From contig NZ_CP152050.1 of assembly GCF_038632915.1 (NCBI RefSeq), positions 3,471,501 to 3,535,500 of the forward strand: a DNA stretch of 64,000 nt, written 5' to 3'. Below are positions 17,401 through 24,707 of the stretch, piece after piece. Source of the stretch: Paenisporosarcina sp. FSL H8-0542 (GTDB taxonomy: Bacteria > Bacillota > Bacilli > Bacillales_A > Planococcaceae). Each line of letters begins with the position of its first letter. The stretch's first letter is position 1. Position numbers and translations under genes: made by a program. The notes below the pieces were generated by a model that ran no database searches, was not told the origin of the DNA, and was given only the letters and a program-made list of their open reading frames with translations.

Positions 17401-17987
17401 CACAAGAAGTGAAGCTTCCAATCCGTGTTGATTCTGTTGCCCCAGTTGTATCTGATATTCAAGTGCAGCCAAAAGAAGGACAATATGAAATTTCTTTCAA
17501 GGCAGTGGACAACGAGGGCGGTAGCGGATATAACGCAGCAATCATCTGGTATAACGGTAAGTATGAATCCTTACAGCCGGGACAAACTTCTGTACTAGTA
17601 AAAGAAGAGCCGAAGAGTGTGGTAGTGTTAGGTGCAGACCATGCTTTTAACCACAGCTATACGGTTTGGGGAGATCCTACTTATATTAATGAAGAAATGC
17701 TTGTAAGTTATTTCTCCGTGTATCCAAACAACAACGTAAACACAACCACCCCTGCCCAAATTAATGCGTTTGCCAGTAACCGTGTGAACTGGACAATAAA
17801 CGTTAAAGATGTAAACGGCAAGGTAGTGGACACGATTGTAGCTGAAAATGAGCATGAAATTCACTTGAAATGGACTCCAGAAGCGGATGTTCCAAGCGGT
17901 ACGTATACAGTTTCAGCAGAAGTAGTAAACAAGCAAGGCTTTAAAGTAACGACAAGTCCGCAAACAGTAACTGTATTGCAGCAATAA
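14478..17987 (+). CDS. Secreted subtilisin-like serine protease (S8 family, Vpr/lactocepin-like)
   Basis: An 1169-residue preproprotease. AGGGGGAAGGG precedes the ATG. Residues 1-26 are a signal peptide ending VFA. An I9-type inhibitor propeptide covers about 85-170. The catalytic triad is Asp199 (VDSGLDY), His267 (SSHGMHVAGT) and Ser599 (GTSMATPHVAG), with oxyanion Asn366 (GGNA). A protease-associated domain is inserted at about 435-550. The C-terminal ~550 residues contain fibronectin-like domains and a Ca-like DLDEDGKLDS motif. It should degrade proteins outside the cell. It is a single-gene unit closed by a strong terminator. The 420 bases upstream are AT-rich and without a gene; the promoter must be there but is not obvious. 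Confidence 0.93.
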   Translation: MRRKFPYKVFATTTLAAMLLTTTVFAEGPQNNSVSSPNIEEIAKQGLQIFQDEQNQAAIEAADRLGYKNLKKDGLAKPYKPDEKVRLIVEVEQPIILEKSVQNKKTKYKQKQDQVIAQISKENSASKVNHRFYESFNGFSMETEFSNVKEIQATPGVINVHIARTFQPSMGASKELVQAQKVWEQYGYEGEGLLVAIVDSGLDYTHKDMTLTKKGKEKEKWTQENIQGELAETAVNEVWYSDKVPTGYDWADKDTDVIPRGQYGSSHGMHVAGTVGANGDEANDGVQGVAPGVQLLAEKVFSDNGGGAYEDDIIAGIEHAVTLSADVINMSLGSDAGFVGEENDPIQKAIRQATEQGTLVVVAGGNAAYSTKNNLLPSSEKPYAENPDIGTVGEPGVSPYALSVASYENTKMHKTTLAEENGLQLPYQDQTQFNFKLSRVLTPTESYEMVYVGEGRKADFAGKDVAGKIVVAKPQVPYAFYSYIQVEAKKNGAKAVILVPPTTMADFPYLNFSYLSTPAATTSKVAGDALITKLTSGQIVKMNMTKGIWLDNPDNNTISDFSSVGTPHTLDFKPELSAPGGNIYSTVAGNEYEVMSGTSMATPHVAGGSALLMQALYEKGLSHSKNTALTAKIALMNTAQVVQDPRTNNEVPYSPRVQGSGLMKIQNAIKTPVIVTSKDTPLEQAGAVALKEINKKGTNFKLNVEALKNVDVKDLEYMIFVDVLTDGKETKEFDLDEDGKLDSKEYLTLTSKHVKGAISSINGEKVTHTQGAKLKIKPGQEKNLDVKLVLPESLEEGTFVEGFVRLVPTGKNSKAAVPLTVPYMGYYGDWDQPQNIDPVAWDKDAFLGYTVLWNDEGAQFPLGYDPYTGTFNMDRIVISPNFVLPGVYPTFTALRNLKKTEMYVENDQGKMVQDLGDFSEYTGKPWKFRKNVMAYGDYMNSGYLWDVKDQAGQAVKDGTYNFVIKTTLDYPNAKPQEVKLPIRVDSVAPVVSDIQVQPKEGQYEISFKAVDNEGGSGYNAAIIWYNGKYESLQPGQTSVLVKEEPKSVVVLGADHAFNHSYTVWGDPTYINEEMLVSYFSVYPNNNVNTTTPAQINAFASNRVNWTINVKDVNGKVVDTIVAENEHEIHLKWTPEADVPSGTYTVSAEVVNKQGFKVTTSPQTVTVLQQ

Positions 17988-18000
17988 TTAAAGATACGAA

Positions 18001-18042
18001 AAGAGCCGGCCTCACTATTACTATAGTGAGCCGGCTTTTTCT
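18001..18042 (+). terminator. Terminator of the S8 protease gene
   Basis: AGCCGGC-CTCACTAT pairs with ATAGTGAG-CCGGCT around TACT, followed by TTTTT; a long GC-capped stem with one bulged base. Confidence 0.92.
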
Positions 18043-18072
18043 GTAAAGTGATTCGAAAATTTTTTCTTAATT

Positions 18073-18267
18073 ATGGTACCCCAAGTACCCCAACTCTGGG
18101 TTTCATATGCTGTATTCGCAAATAATGCAGTTGATAACACACATCTTTTGGCGATTTTTAATGCACCCACTCCTCAAGTAATTTGGGGTTCTAACATTTT
18201 AAATTTTACACCTTCAAATATTATGTCGTATACCTATGGTATGAATGAAAATCTTGGAAACAGGTAA
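18073..18267 (+). pseudogene. Protein-like fragment of unknown origin
   Basis: A 64-codon frame whose translation (PQLWVSYAVFANNAVDNTHL, then LAIFNAPTP) looks like real protein rather than noise, but has no ribosome binding site and no neighbour in frame. It is probably the remnant of a lost gene. The remaining bases to 18500 show no gene. Confidence 0.25.
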
Positions 18268-18501
18268 CCGCATCTGTTAAACCTAACACTTATGTAGGAC
18301 CCACCTGATAATCTTGAAAGGATGTCCCATCTAGATATATACCAACACTCAATATCCAACCCCAGAGCTTTACTAAAAAAATAAATTCCTTGGGGGAAAT
18401 TATAACCACAAGGAGTTTTTATTTGTGTTTTTCTCGAAAGGAATTTGACCTCCTTATACTACTCTGCAAATCCTTATTAAAATACCTTTTAAGAAATCTC
18501 T

Positions 18502-18536
18502 CTTCTTCAACTAAACTGCCCCGTTAGTTGAAGAAG
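18502..18536. repeat. Dispersed palindrome, copy R8 (longest perfect arms)
   Basis: CTTCTTCAACTAA pairs with TTAGTTGAAGAAG around ACTGCCCCG. It lies 45 bases after the stop of the minus-strand phzF-like gene and could terminate it. Confidence 0.85.
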
Positions 18537-18579
18537 AAAAGCTATTACCTTTCAGTTGTTTTAGCTCTATATTAGAGAC

Positions 18580-19374
18580 TTAGATTAATAATTCACCCCA
18601 TAATATCCGTACCGCTGTACCTGCAATGGCAACATCTTTTTCTTTTGGTGTTACGTATAATAACCCACCTCGTTTTGAAAGCTGTTTGCTGACAATACTT
18701 TCTATTGATAACTTTTCACACCAGTAAGGTCCTAATGCACCGTGGGTAGAACCATTTACATGGTCTTCATCAATGCCCTGTGCTGGAGAAAAAAATCTAG
18801 AGACAATATCAATTCCCTCCTCATTAGACATGCTCGTGATACAAACACCACGTACAGGAAACTGTTTCATTGCAGAAAAATCAGGTTCAAAATCTGCAAT
18901 GTATTCTTCGTGACTTAGTTCCACTATATAATCCAAATCTGTTTTCCCTACATATTTCGGTTTCGTACCGAGCCATTCTTCAAGCTCTGAAGGACATTCA
19001 ATCTCTTCTAATTGGTACTTCTTAATTGTTATTTCTACCAGTTCATTACACCATCTTGCTTGCAGAGGACCGCTTAAAGTCTGGAATGTAATAGAAGAAT
19101 CTAAGGGTAAAATCGCTTGTTGCCAAACAATAAAAGCACTGGCTATTGTTCCATGTCCACAAATCGGAATTTCCATCTCTGGAGTAAACCATTTAAGAAA
19201 AAAATCATTCCCCTTTTTTTGGACAAAAGCTGTTGTTGGTACGGGTATCTCCTGAGCAATTTTTTGCATGGTCAACTCAGATATTGTTGAATCTAGTAAA
19301 CATACTGCCGCGGGATTTCCCTTGTAAAGATCTGTAGTAAATGCATTTACGATAAAATACGTGACTCTGTTCAA
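18580..19374 (-). CDS. PhzF-family isomerase-like protein
   Basis: About 264 residues, the usual length of the family. Motifs: YFIVNAFTTDLYKGNPAAV at the start, the catalytic-region Glu in KIAQEIPVPTTAFV, and CGHGTIASAFIVWQQ near residue 75, with the second-half partner ...VNGSTHGALGPYWCEKL. PhzF relatives have two mirrored alpha/beta domains and catalyse isomerisations; outside phenazine clusters their substrate is unknown, and no phenazine genes are present here. TTG at 19374 is preferred as start because AGGTGGGAG lies just upstream; a GTG at 19383 would place the start inside that site. Confidence 0.85.
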   Translation of the reverse strand: MNRVTYFIVNAFTTDLYKGNPAAVCLLDSTISELTMQKIAQEIPVPTTAFVQKKGNDFFLKWFTPEMEIPICGHGTIASAFIVWQQAILPLDSSITFQTLSGPLQARWCNELVEITIKKYQLEEIECPSELEEWLGTKPKYVGKTDLDYIVELSHEEYIADFEPDFSAMKQFPVRGVCITSMSNEEGIDIVSRFFSPAQGIDEDHVNGSTHGALGPYWCEKLSIESIVSKQLSKRGGLLYVTPKEKDVAIAGTAVRILWGELLI

Positions 19375-19484
19375 CTCTCCCACCTCATTCTTCGTTACTA
19401 ATATAAATTTATTTTCATTAACCTACCCCGATAGCCATCCATGCAACAAAAAACACTGTGCCATAGAGCCCAACCGTTAGTAAC

Positions 19485-20150
19485 TCACATCATTTTATCA
19501 TTGATTTTTATTGAACTAAACTGCCCTTTAGTTGTATCGCGGCAACTTAGAAGTGGTTTTATATGTATGATTCCTTTTTGAATTGATGTCTCTATGTATC
19601 CAATGATTTGCTCAAAAGTAAAAACGTTTAATTGTTGTTTACTGTGTGTATTTTCATAGTTCATATCTTCTAAAACATATGGAATAAAGTCATTAATGTC
19701 TTTTGAGGGTACTTCTTCAATTTCGATAACTGAACCATTACTATCGAAAATTTCTTTAATTCCATCTGCGACTCCATAATAATCCAATAACAACCCATTT
19801 AGAGTTTGAAAATCCCCATGATACAGATTTAAAATATTTTTATCGTTTTCCATTCTGTTTTTTAACCACGGTAAATAAAACCCCTTTAACCACAAGTCAT
19901 CTGCGATGAGATGTGAATAATACCCTAAAATAAATGAATTATTTTTAACAGAACTGTATTTTTCAATGAAATTTTCATAATCCACATTTCTTGAATAATC
20001 ATCTACTTCGCCTGAAAAGAAATGTGATAACTCTTTAGGAGACACCGCATCTGGTGCTATCCCTCCTAATAAAAATGAAGCTTTATCTGATATTGAAACT
20101 GATTCAGTAATCTTATAGGCTATAATACTATGCATAATTCTTGAACCCAT
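19485..20150 (-). CDS. Zinc-dependent phospholipase C-like protein with repeat-derived C-terminus
   Basis: A 221-residue protein of the Zn_dep_PLPC type: MHSIIAYKI with an early His, GGIAPDAV with Asp, ELSHFFSGE with His, and GYYSHLIADDLWLKGFY with His and Asp; these residues bind zinc in the family. No signal peptide, so a cytoplasmic hydrolase-like role is more likely than secretion. The last ~20 residues (from RDTTKGQFSSIKINDKMM) are encoded by palindrome copy R9, so the repeat landed at the 3' end and replaced the original C-terminus. The enzyme core is before this point and may still work. Confidence 0.7.
   Translation of the reverse strand: MGSRIMHSIIAYKITESVSISDKASFLLGGIAPDAVSPKELSHFFSGEVDDYSRNVDYENFIEKYSSVKNNSFILGYYSHLIADDLWLKGFYLPWLKNRMENDKNILNLYHGDFQTLNGLLLDYYGVADGIKEIFDSNGSVIEIEEVPSKDINDFIPYVLEDMNYENTHSKQQLNVFTFEQIIGYIETSIQKGIIHIKPLLSCRDTTKGQFSSIKINDKMM
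19510..19540. repeat. Dispersed palindrome, copy R9 (inside a coding sequence)
   Basis: AACTAAACTGCCCTTTAGTT, diverged in the core. It is the only copy found within a reading frame. Weaker, more decayed pieces lie at about 19415-19440 and 19465-19480. Confidence 0.65.
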
Positions 20151-20339
20151 AATAACCTTCCTTCACATTTTTTTAGTGATTTTCTTCTTACAAAAATGAA
20201 AACTTCTTGCCCACTCCTTTCTATTCTCCTCTGGAATTTCAATCTCCTTTAATATGGAAAAAGAAGGCATTTGGTTTTTAGATGACGAATACAATAATAA
20301 TTAAATCCTTTTCTTACGTGAATTAAGGAGGCATGAAGA

Positions 20340-20793
20340 ATGGAGGTTGACCATTCATTAGAGTTTATTGAGTTCCTCCATTTAAATGAGGATGAATTAC
20401 ATCCATATGAACCATTGGCAGGATCCTATGCAATCATTCAAATTAATCATAATGTGCTTTTTGCATTTAATCGATTTCGGAAACGGTGGGAGTTGCCGGC
20501 AGGTAAAAGAGAAATAAATGAAACTGCTAAAGAATGTGCCATCCGAGAATTGTTTGAAGAAACAGGACAAACGGTGCCGAATTTAAAATTTCAAGGATTA
20601 GCCAAAATCCGTAATCTGAACTCACAACATATAAAATACAACCCTATTTAAAGTTGCAAACTTAACTACTTTTATTCCGAATGACGAAATGGAATGTATC
20701 ACTCTATGGGATTTGTCTAGTGATATAGGACCTGTAGATGACGTAGATTTAAAAATTTGGATAGCGTTAAAACATAGTCTTTGTAGCAATTAG
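20340..20793 (+). pseudogene. NUDIX hydrolase, frameshifted
   Basis: The first frame gives 103 residues with a complete Nudix box (GKREINETAKECAIRELFEE followed by TGQ), then stops at 20651. The correct C-terminus continues in another frame (LFKVANLTTFIPNDEMECIT to WIALKHSLCSN) up to the stop at 20791-20793. A small deletion or insertion near 20640 therefore splits the gene. AAGGAGG lies about 11 bases before the ATG. The Nudix fold would be incomplete in the short product, so the gene is probably dead. Confidence 0.8.
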
Positions 20794-20798
20794 AGGAG

Positions 20799-20969
20799 AT
20801 GAAACAATCAGCAGGTCCCTTCATGGACCATACCGGTGGTTTGGTAATAGTGGATGTTAATGAATTGAAAGATGCAGAAGAAATTGCAAAGAATGATCCT
20901 GCTGTACTTGAGAATAAATTCACCTATGTCGTTCACCCTTTGGAACCTTTGGAAGGTATTTTCAGGTAA
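20799..20969 (+). pseudogene. YciI-family protein, C-terminal half only
   Basis: 56 codons reading SAGPFMDHTGGLVIVDVNEL, then DAEEIAKNDPAVLENKFTYV, which is the second half of a YciI-like protein (normally about 95 residues; the family has a ferredoxin-like fold and a conserved His-Asp pair in the N-terminal half). The N-terminal half is absent and the frame runs out of the preceding NUDIX remnant, so a deletion joined two dead genes. Confidence 0.75.
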
Positions 20970-21041
20970 ATACAAATTAATTACTTCAAATGACATCTAA
21001 TAGGATTATCAATACATTCTCTAGTAACGGAGGATTTTAAC

Positions 21042-21539
21042 ATGACAACGACCTATGTAAACTGGGGGAAGTCTCGAATAAAATTAACCTGGATATCGTC
21101 TTACACACTGCCTCAACCTGAATTAATAACAAGTGTGCATGCTTTTTGCTTTCATCAAGACAAATTGCTGTTAGTGGATATAAAAAACCGCGGATGGAAT
21201 TTTCCTGGTGGGCATATTGAACAAAATGAATCACCACTTGAATGCGTGAAACGTGAAGTGATGGAGGAAGCGTGTGTTGAGGGAGATTGCACGTACCTTG
21301 GCTATGTTGAAGTCAACCACAGTGAAAACCCAGCTTGGAATAGCAATAGTCCCTATCCTTTAATAGGATATCAAGCCATGTATCGAATGGATATTACTCG
21401 CATACTTCCGTTTGATGCCATTTACGAATCTGCTCAAAGGATTTTTATCCAGCCTTTTGAAGTTACCCTGCATTGTGAAGATTGGCATGAAGTTTATGCA
21501 GACATTCTGCGTAAAGCGTTGTCATTTGAAATTAAGTGA
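21042..21539 (+). CDS. NUDIX hydrolase
   Basis: A 165-residue protein with GGAGG 8 bases before the ATG. The Nudix box GGHIEQNESPLECVKREVME followed by EACVEG fits G-x5-E-x7-R-E-x2-E-E except that the final Gly is Cys. It should hydrolyse a nucleoside diphosphate linked to another moiety; the substrate is unknown. It is intact, unlike the NUDIX relative just upstream, and is followed by the membrane-protein gene at 21638 in the same direction with a 98-base gap, so the two may be co-transcribed. Confidence 0.85.
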   Translation: MTTTYVNWGKSRIKLTWISSYTLPQPELITSVHAFCFHQDKLLLVDIKNRGWNFPGGHIEQNESPLECVKREVMEEACVEGDCTYLGYVEVNHSENPAWNSNSPYPLIGYQAMYRMDITRILPFDAIYESAQRIFIQPFEVTLHCEDWHEVYADILRKALSFEIK

Positions 21540-21637
21540 ACTAATGAAGAGGCTTTAAAAGAAAGGCTGAGAATAATCATGTTAGATGGAAAGAGAAACG
21601 AACATATATAAAGAGGAATTGCAGACAGGAGGAGTCT

Positions 21638-22417
21638 ATGCAAAACGAAATCGGAAGCCTTATTTTCAGAAAGTTAGTAACAACGTTTGTCGCCACCACA
21701 ATTTCTTCTTTGTTGCTCGCTATTCTCAGCACACAAGGACCTATAGAAACCATATACAACCAAGGGGAACATTTCATCGGATGGTTTCTTATTTTCTTTA
21801 TGTACATCGGGGCTATCATTCTTATTTACGGGAATTTGGTTTCTGTAGGGATGGAGCATTTTCAGCGGAAATGGTTTAAACAACACGATTGGCTCTATGT
21901 GTTAATCCTTAGTCTTTTTGGCTTAGCGAACGGGTTGTTTTTTCAAGAAAGACAGTTTGCTCTAGCTGGGATGTTGGCTGCTTTGTTATATGCGGTGATA
22001 GACAAATGGTTTTATAAAAGAGTGGCAGAAAGTAAAAGTATTAAATGGTTTTTCCTCTTACCCCTTGCCTCCCTTCTGATAGTATGGGCATATTTCCATG
22101 TTACTTCGCCACTCTTGCCCCCTTTTACAAAAGGAGATGCCATAGAATTCGCAACTTCTGGAGATGGAACGATAATCGATCATTTTCCTAGAGAAGTTGG
22201 TCAGTGGGAAGGCAAGATTAATGGTTATCAAGTGACTAGAGAAAGTAATGCAAAGGAAATCGGAAAGGAAATTTATCTAGTTACCTTTACAGAACGTTGG
22301 CGTTGGAGTCAACGTGCTGGAGAAGGTATTTATACTATATCCTATAAAGTTGAACGAGGAAGTTTGACTGCACATAGTGAAAAAGGCCAATTGCCTCCTT
22401 ACTATAGTGGGAATTAG
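21638..22417 (+). CDS. Membrane protein of unknown function with C-terminal soluble domain
   Basis: 259 residues; CAGGAGGAG precedes the ATG. Five hydrophobic segments lie within the first ~155 residues (about 12-30, 46-66, 86-100, 110-125 and 137-155), and the last ~100 residues form a polar domain with repeated charged and aromatic residues (TFTERWRWSQRAGEGIYTIS). I do not recognise a named family. A terminator follows at 22480. Confidence 0.6.
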   Translation: MQNEIGSLIFRKLVTTFVATTISSLLLAILSTQGPIETIYNQGEHFIGWFLIFFMYIGAIILIYGNLVSVGMEHFQRKWFKQHDWLYVLILSLFGLANGLFFQERQFALAGMLAALLYAVIDKWFYKRVAESKSIKWFFLLPLASLLIVWAYFHVTSPLLPPFTKGDAIEFATSGDGTIIDHFPREVGQWEGKINGYQVTRESNAKEIGKEIYLVTFTERWRWSQRAGEGIYTISYKVERGSLTAHSEKGQLPPYYSGN

Positions 22418-22479
22418 TCGGTTCTTAAGTAAGATTAACACGCTACCGTGAAGTGAAAGCACCCTCAAGCATAAGTCAA

Positions 22480-22522
22480 AAAACAGGCGCCTTCTTACTA
22501 AAGAAAGCGTCCTGTTTGTTCT
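22480..22522 (+). terminator. Terminator after the 21638 membrane-protein gene
   Basis: AAACAGG and CCTGTTT pair as the base of a stem that includes CTTCTT/AGAAAG, followed by a T-rich tail. Confidence 0.7.
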
Positions 22523-22565
22523 TATTCAAGTATTCTAAAACTACTTTTGATTGCTCAAACGTTTT

Positions 22566-22658
22566 TTATCCTGTATAGCTAACTTTTCCAGTCTCAACTA
22601 ATTCCTTCAGTCCCATGAACATTAAATTCCAACCATGTTCAGCTTTCTTTTTTACTTT
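22566..22658 (-). pseudogene. SRPBCC/AHSA1-type protein, C-terminal fragment
   Basis: 30 codons on the minus strand read AEHGWNLMFMGLKELVETGK then VSYTG and stop. This is the characteristic C-terminal helix of Aha1/SRPBCC-domain proteins. A stop codon precedes it in frame and the rest of the domain is missing; the fosB gene now lies immediately upstream. Confidence 0.55.
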
Positions 22659-22677
22659 CTAAAACTCATTCTCAAGA

Positions 22678-23091
22678 TTAGCCATAAAACTCAATATGTT
22701 CTTTCTCGTTTTTGTAATACTCCAGTCGATCCTGCAATGTGCCCGTGTGAAATTCAAACTTATGTCCATCCAAGTCTTCAAAGTAAATGGACTTTTTATC
22801 CCGCTCATCCCGCTCCCTGCCAGGCAAAATCGAAACGTTCAATTGGTTCAGCCTGACTAGAGTTTCTTCATATTCTTCCTCGGTAATTGTGAAAGCCATA
22901 TGTGTGTAGGATTCCTTTATTTCATTTCGCGGAATGTCGGTTTCCTCGTTTAGTGCTAGCCATAATCCTTCCAAATCAAAATACGCTGTTTTTCTGCCTT
23001 TCATCATTAGCTTGGCTCCGAATACTTCCTCATAAAATCTAATAGAACTTTCCAAATCAGAAACGGAAAACAACAAATGGTTTATTTTCAT
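22678..23091 (-). CDS. fosB: FosB metallothiol transferase
   Basis: 137 residues, matching FosB of Bacillus along its whole length (from [20 protein letters not shown] through [16 protein letters not shown] to [15 protein letters not shown]). FosB is a vicinal-oxygen-chelate fold enzyme that adds a thiol, bacillithiol in Bacillus, to the epoxide of fosfomycin. The metal ligands are His5, His64 and Glu113. Its ATG overlaps the stop of the NIPSNAP-NUDIX gene (ATGA), so the two are translationally coupled. No defect is visible. Confidence 0.92.
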   Translation of the reverse strand: MKINHLLFSVSDLESSIRFYEEVFGAKLMMKGRKTAYFDLEGLWLALNEETDIPRNEIKESYTHMAFTITEEEYEETLVRLNQLNVSILPGRERDERDKKSIYFEDLDGHKFEFHTGTLQDRLEYYKNEKEHIEFYG

Positions 23092-23855
23092 TCCTTACTA
23101 TCCACTCGTTCAAGCAAACGATAAGGTTTTGTTTCGTACGATTCGTATGCGACATTTCCAGGTTTCATGGCATCATGAATACGAGTAGCAAATTGCTCTC
23201 TTGTAACCCATTCGTTGATATTCGTTTCATTCAATTCAACAAACTGAACGTCTATCGTTTCGCCCGGTTGTGGTGTAGGTGTCCCTGCTACCGCCTTCCC
23301 TGCATATACAATACAAAAAACTCCGCTAGTGACATTTTGATAAACGCCGACCATGTCCCCAATTTTCGCATGGATTCCCGTTTCTTCAAATATTTCTCTT
23401 GCAACGGCTTTTTTTAAACTCTCACCCGGTTCAACTCGTCCCCCTGGCATTTCATATGTATCGGATCTGTGACCATTTCGAACCAACAATACTTCCCCCG
23501 CTTCATTTTGAATGAAAGCAGAGACCGCCACCACATATCGCGGAGTTGAATAATCACCTGTCCATTCCATAAAATCTTCAGAGCTTGTCTCAAATAATGG
23601 TGGTAATGTTTTTCGGAAGTTTTGTGCCGTTTCATGAAGTTCAGAAACCCGAATCTCCTGATCCACACGCTCAAAATCCTCGCGGTCACGGTAACCCCAC
23701 ATAGCCATAATTTCTGTTTTATCCACGTTCACCCAACGCCCTATTAAACGTGCACCATGCGTTAATTGATTCGGCAATAAATAGGTGTGGAAAAAGTGAT
23801 TAAACGTCTCCAGCATTTCAGGTTTAATGGTGTACATTTTTCTTCGAAATAGCAT
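23088..23855 (-). CDS. NIPSNAP-like / NUDIX fusion protein
   Basis: 255 residues. The first ~95 residues look like a NIPSNAP-type dimeric alpha-beta barrel ([35 protein letters not shown]). Residues from about 105 form a NUDIX domain with a complete box, [20 protein letters not shown] followed by ETGI. NUDIX proteins cleave nucleotide-linked compounds; the substrate is unknown. The stop overlaps the fosB start by four bases, which points to a shared transcript. Confidence 0.75.
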   Translation of the reverse strand: MLFRRKMYTIKPEMLETFNHFFHTYLLPNQLTHGARLIGRWVNVDKTEIMAMWGYRDREDFERVDQEIRVSELHETAQNFRKTLPPLFETSSEDFMEWTGDYSTPRYVVAVSAFIQNEAGEVLLVRNGHRSDTYEMPGGRVEPGESLKKAVAREIFEETGIHAKIGDMVGVYQNVTSGVFCIVYAGKAVAGTPTPQPGETIDVQFVELNETNINEWVTREQFATRIHDAMKPGNVAYESYETKPYRLLERVDSKE

Positions 23856-23879
23856 ACGATACCCGCTTTCAATTAAAGA

Positions 23880-24086
23880 TTAATCTTCTTTTTTAGGTTT
23901 GGTTTCTTCATATTCAATCTCATGCTTTGTATCGTGAAGCGATGACGCATTATTATCATCTTTCTTTCCTTCCATTGCATCATCAAATGGCATGTAATGA
24001 TTCATTGGTAAGCGACGTTTAGTTCCCAATCTCCAAAGTGTCCAAGCAATCACACCGATTAATATTGCTAAAAATATGTAGCCCAT
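23880..24086 (-). CDS. Small single-pass membrane protein
   Basis: 68 residues: an N-terminal membrane segment (YIFLAILIGVIAWTLWRLG), then a basic stretch (TKRR) and a highly charged tail rich in Asp, Glu and Lys. AAGGAGTGATACGGG precedes the ATG. No family recognised. It lies 24 bases upstream of the NIPSNAP-NUDIX gene and may head that operon. Confidence 0.55.
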   Translation of the reverse strand: MGYIFLAILIGVIAWTLWRLGTKRRLPMNHYMPFDDAMEGKKDDNNASSLHDTKHEIEYEETKPKKED

Positions 24087-24267
24087 CCCGTATCACTCCT
24101 TTTAGTTGATTGTACTTTATCCGTCTCTTATGAGTTAGGGTTAAATCTATTTCATAACTTTTCTACAAACACTAGGAAATCCCCTTTAATTCTCTTGCGC
24201 AGCATTTATTCCCTTTCAATTTGGTTTGTTCCTTTTCACGAGGGGTTTCTTCCCTTCCGGTCAATAC

Positions 24268-24315
24268 AAAAAAACCGCAATGCCTCAAGTTTTCACTCGA
24301 AACATAACGGTTTTC
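24268..24315 (-). terminator. Terminator of the aldehyde dehydrogenase/DUF779 operon
   Basis: On the minus strand, AAAACCG and CGGTTTTTTT close a stem containing internal loops. It starts 9 bases after the DUF779 stop codon. Confidence 0.65.
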
Positions 24316-24323
24316 AAAAACTA

Positions 24324-24689
24324 TTAATTTGAGCTTGCTTGAATTTCTTTATTCTCTTCAGCCGTGAACGCGCGAGATCTAGTCAGAAACCTTTTCCCTT
24401 CCACGCCTTCCAGTGAAAACATGCCGCCTCGACCGTCTACCACATCAATAATTAACTGAGTATGTTTCCAGTAGTCGTATTGGCTCTTATGCATATAGAA
24501 GGGACTGTCGCCGATTGAACCGAGTAGTACATCTTGATCTCCCACTATCAAATCACCTTCCGGGTAGCACATCGGTGCAGACCCATCACAGCAACCTCCC
24601 GATTGGTGGAACATGACGGGACCATGCTTGCTTTTCAACAACTCGATTAGTTCAAGCGTAGCGTCCGTTGCGATGACACGTTCAATCAT
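24324..24689 (-). CDS. DUF779 protein (aldehyde dehydrogenase partner)
   Basis: 121 residues with the family's HQSGGCCDGSAPMCYPEGDL segment, containing three cysteines, and GRGGMFSLEG near the end. DUF779 genes regularly follow acetaldehyde/acetoin-type aldehyde dehydrogenase genes; the biochemical role is not established. Here it begins 18 bases after the dehydrogenase stop, with a GAAAGGGGA ribosome binding site, and ends with a terminator, so the two form a two-gene operon. Confidence 0.88.
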   Translation of the reverse strand: MIERVIATDATLELIELLKSKHGPVMFHQSGGCCDGSAPMCYPEGDLIVGDQDVLLGSIGDSPFYMHKSQYDYWKHTQLIIDVVDGRGGMFSLEGVEGKRFLTRSRAFTAEENKEIQASSN

Positions 24690-24707
24690 TGGTCATTCCC
24701 CTTTCTA

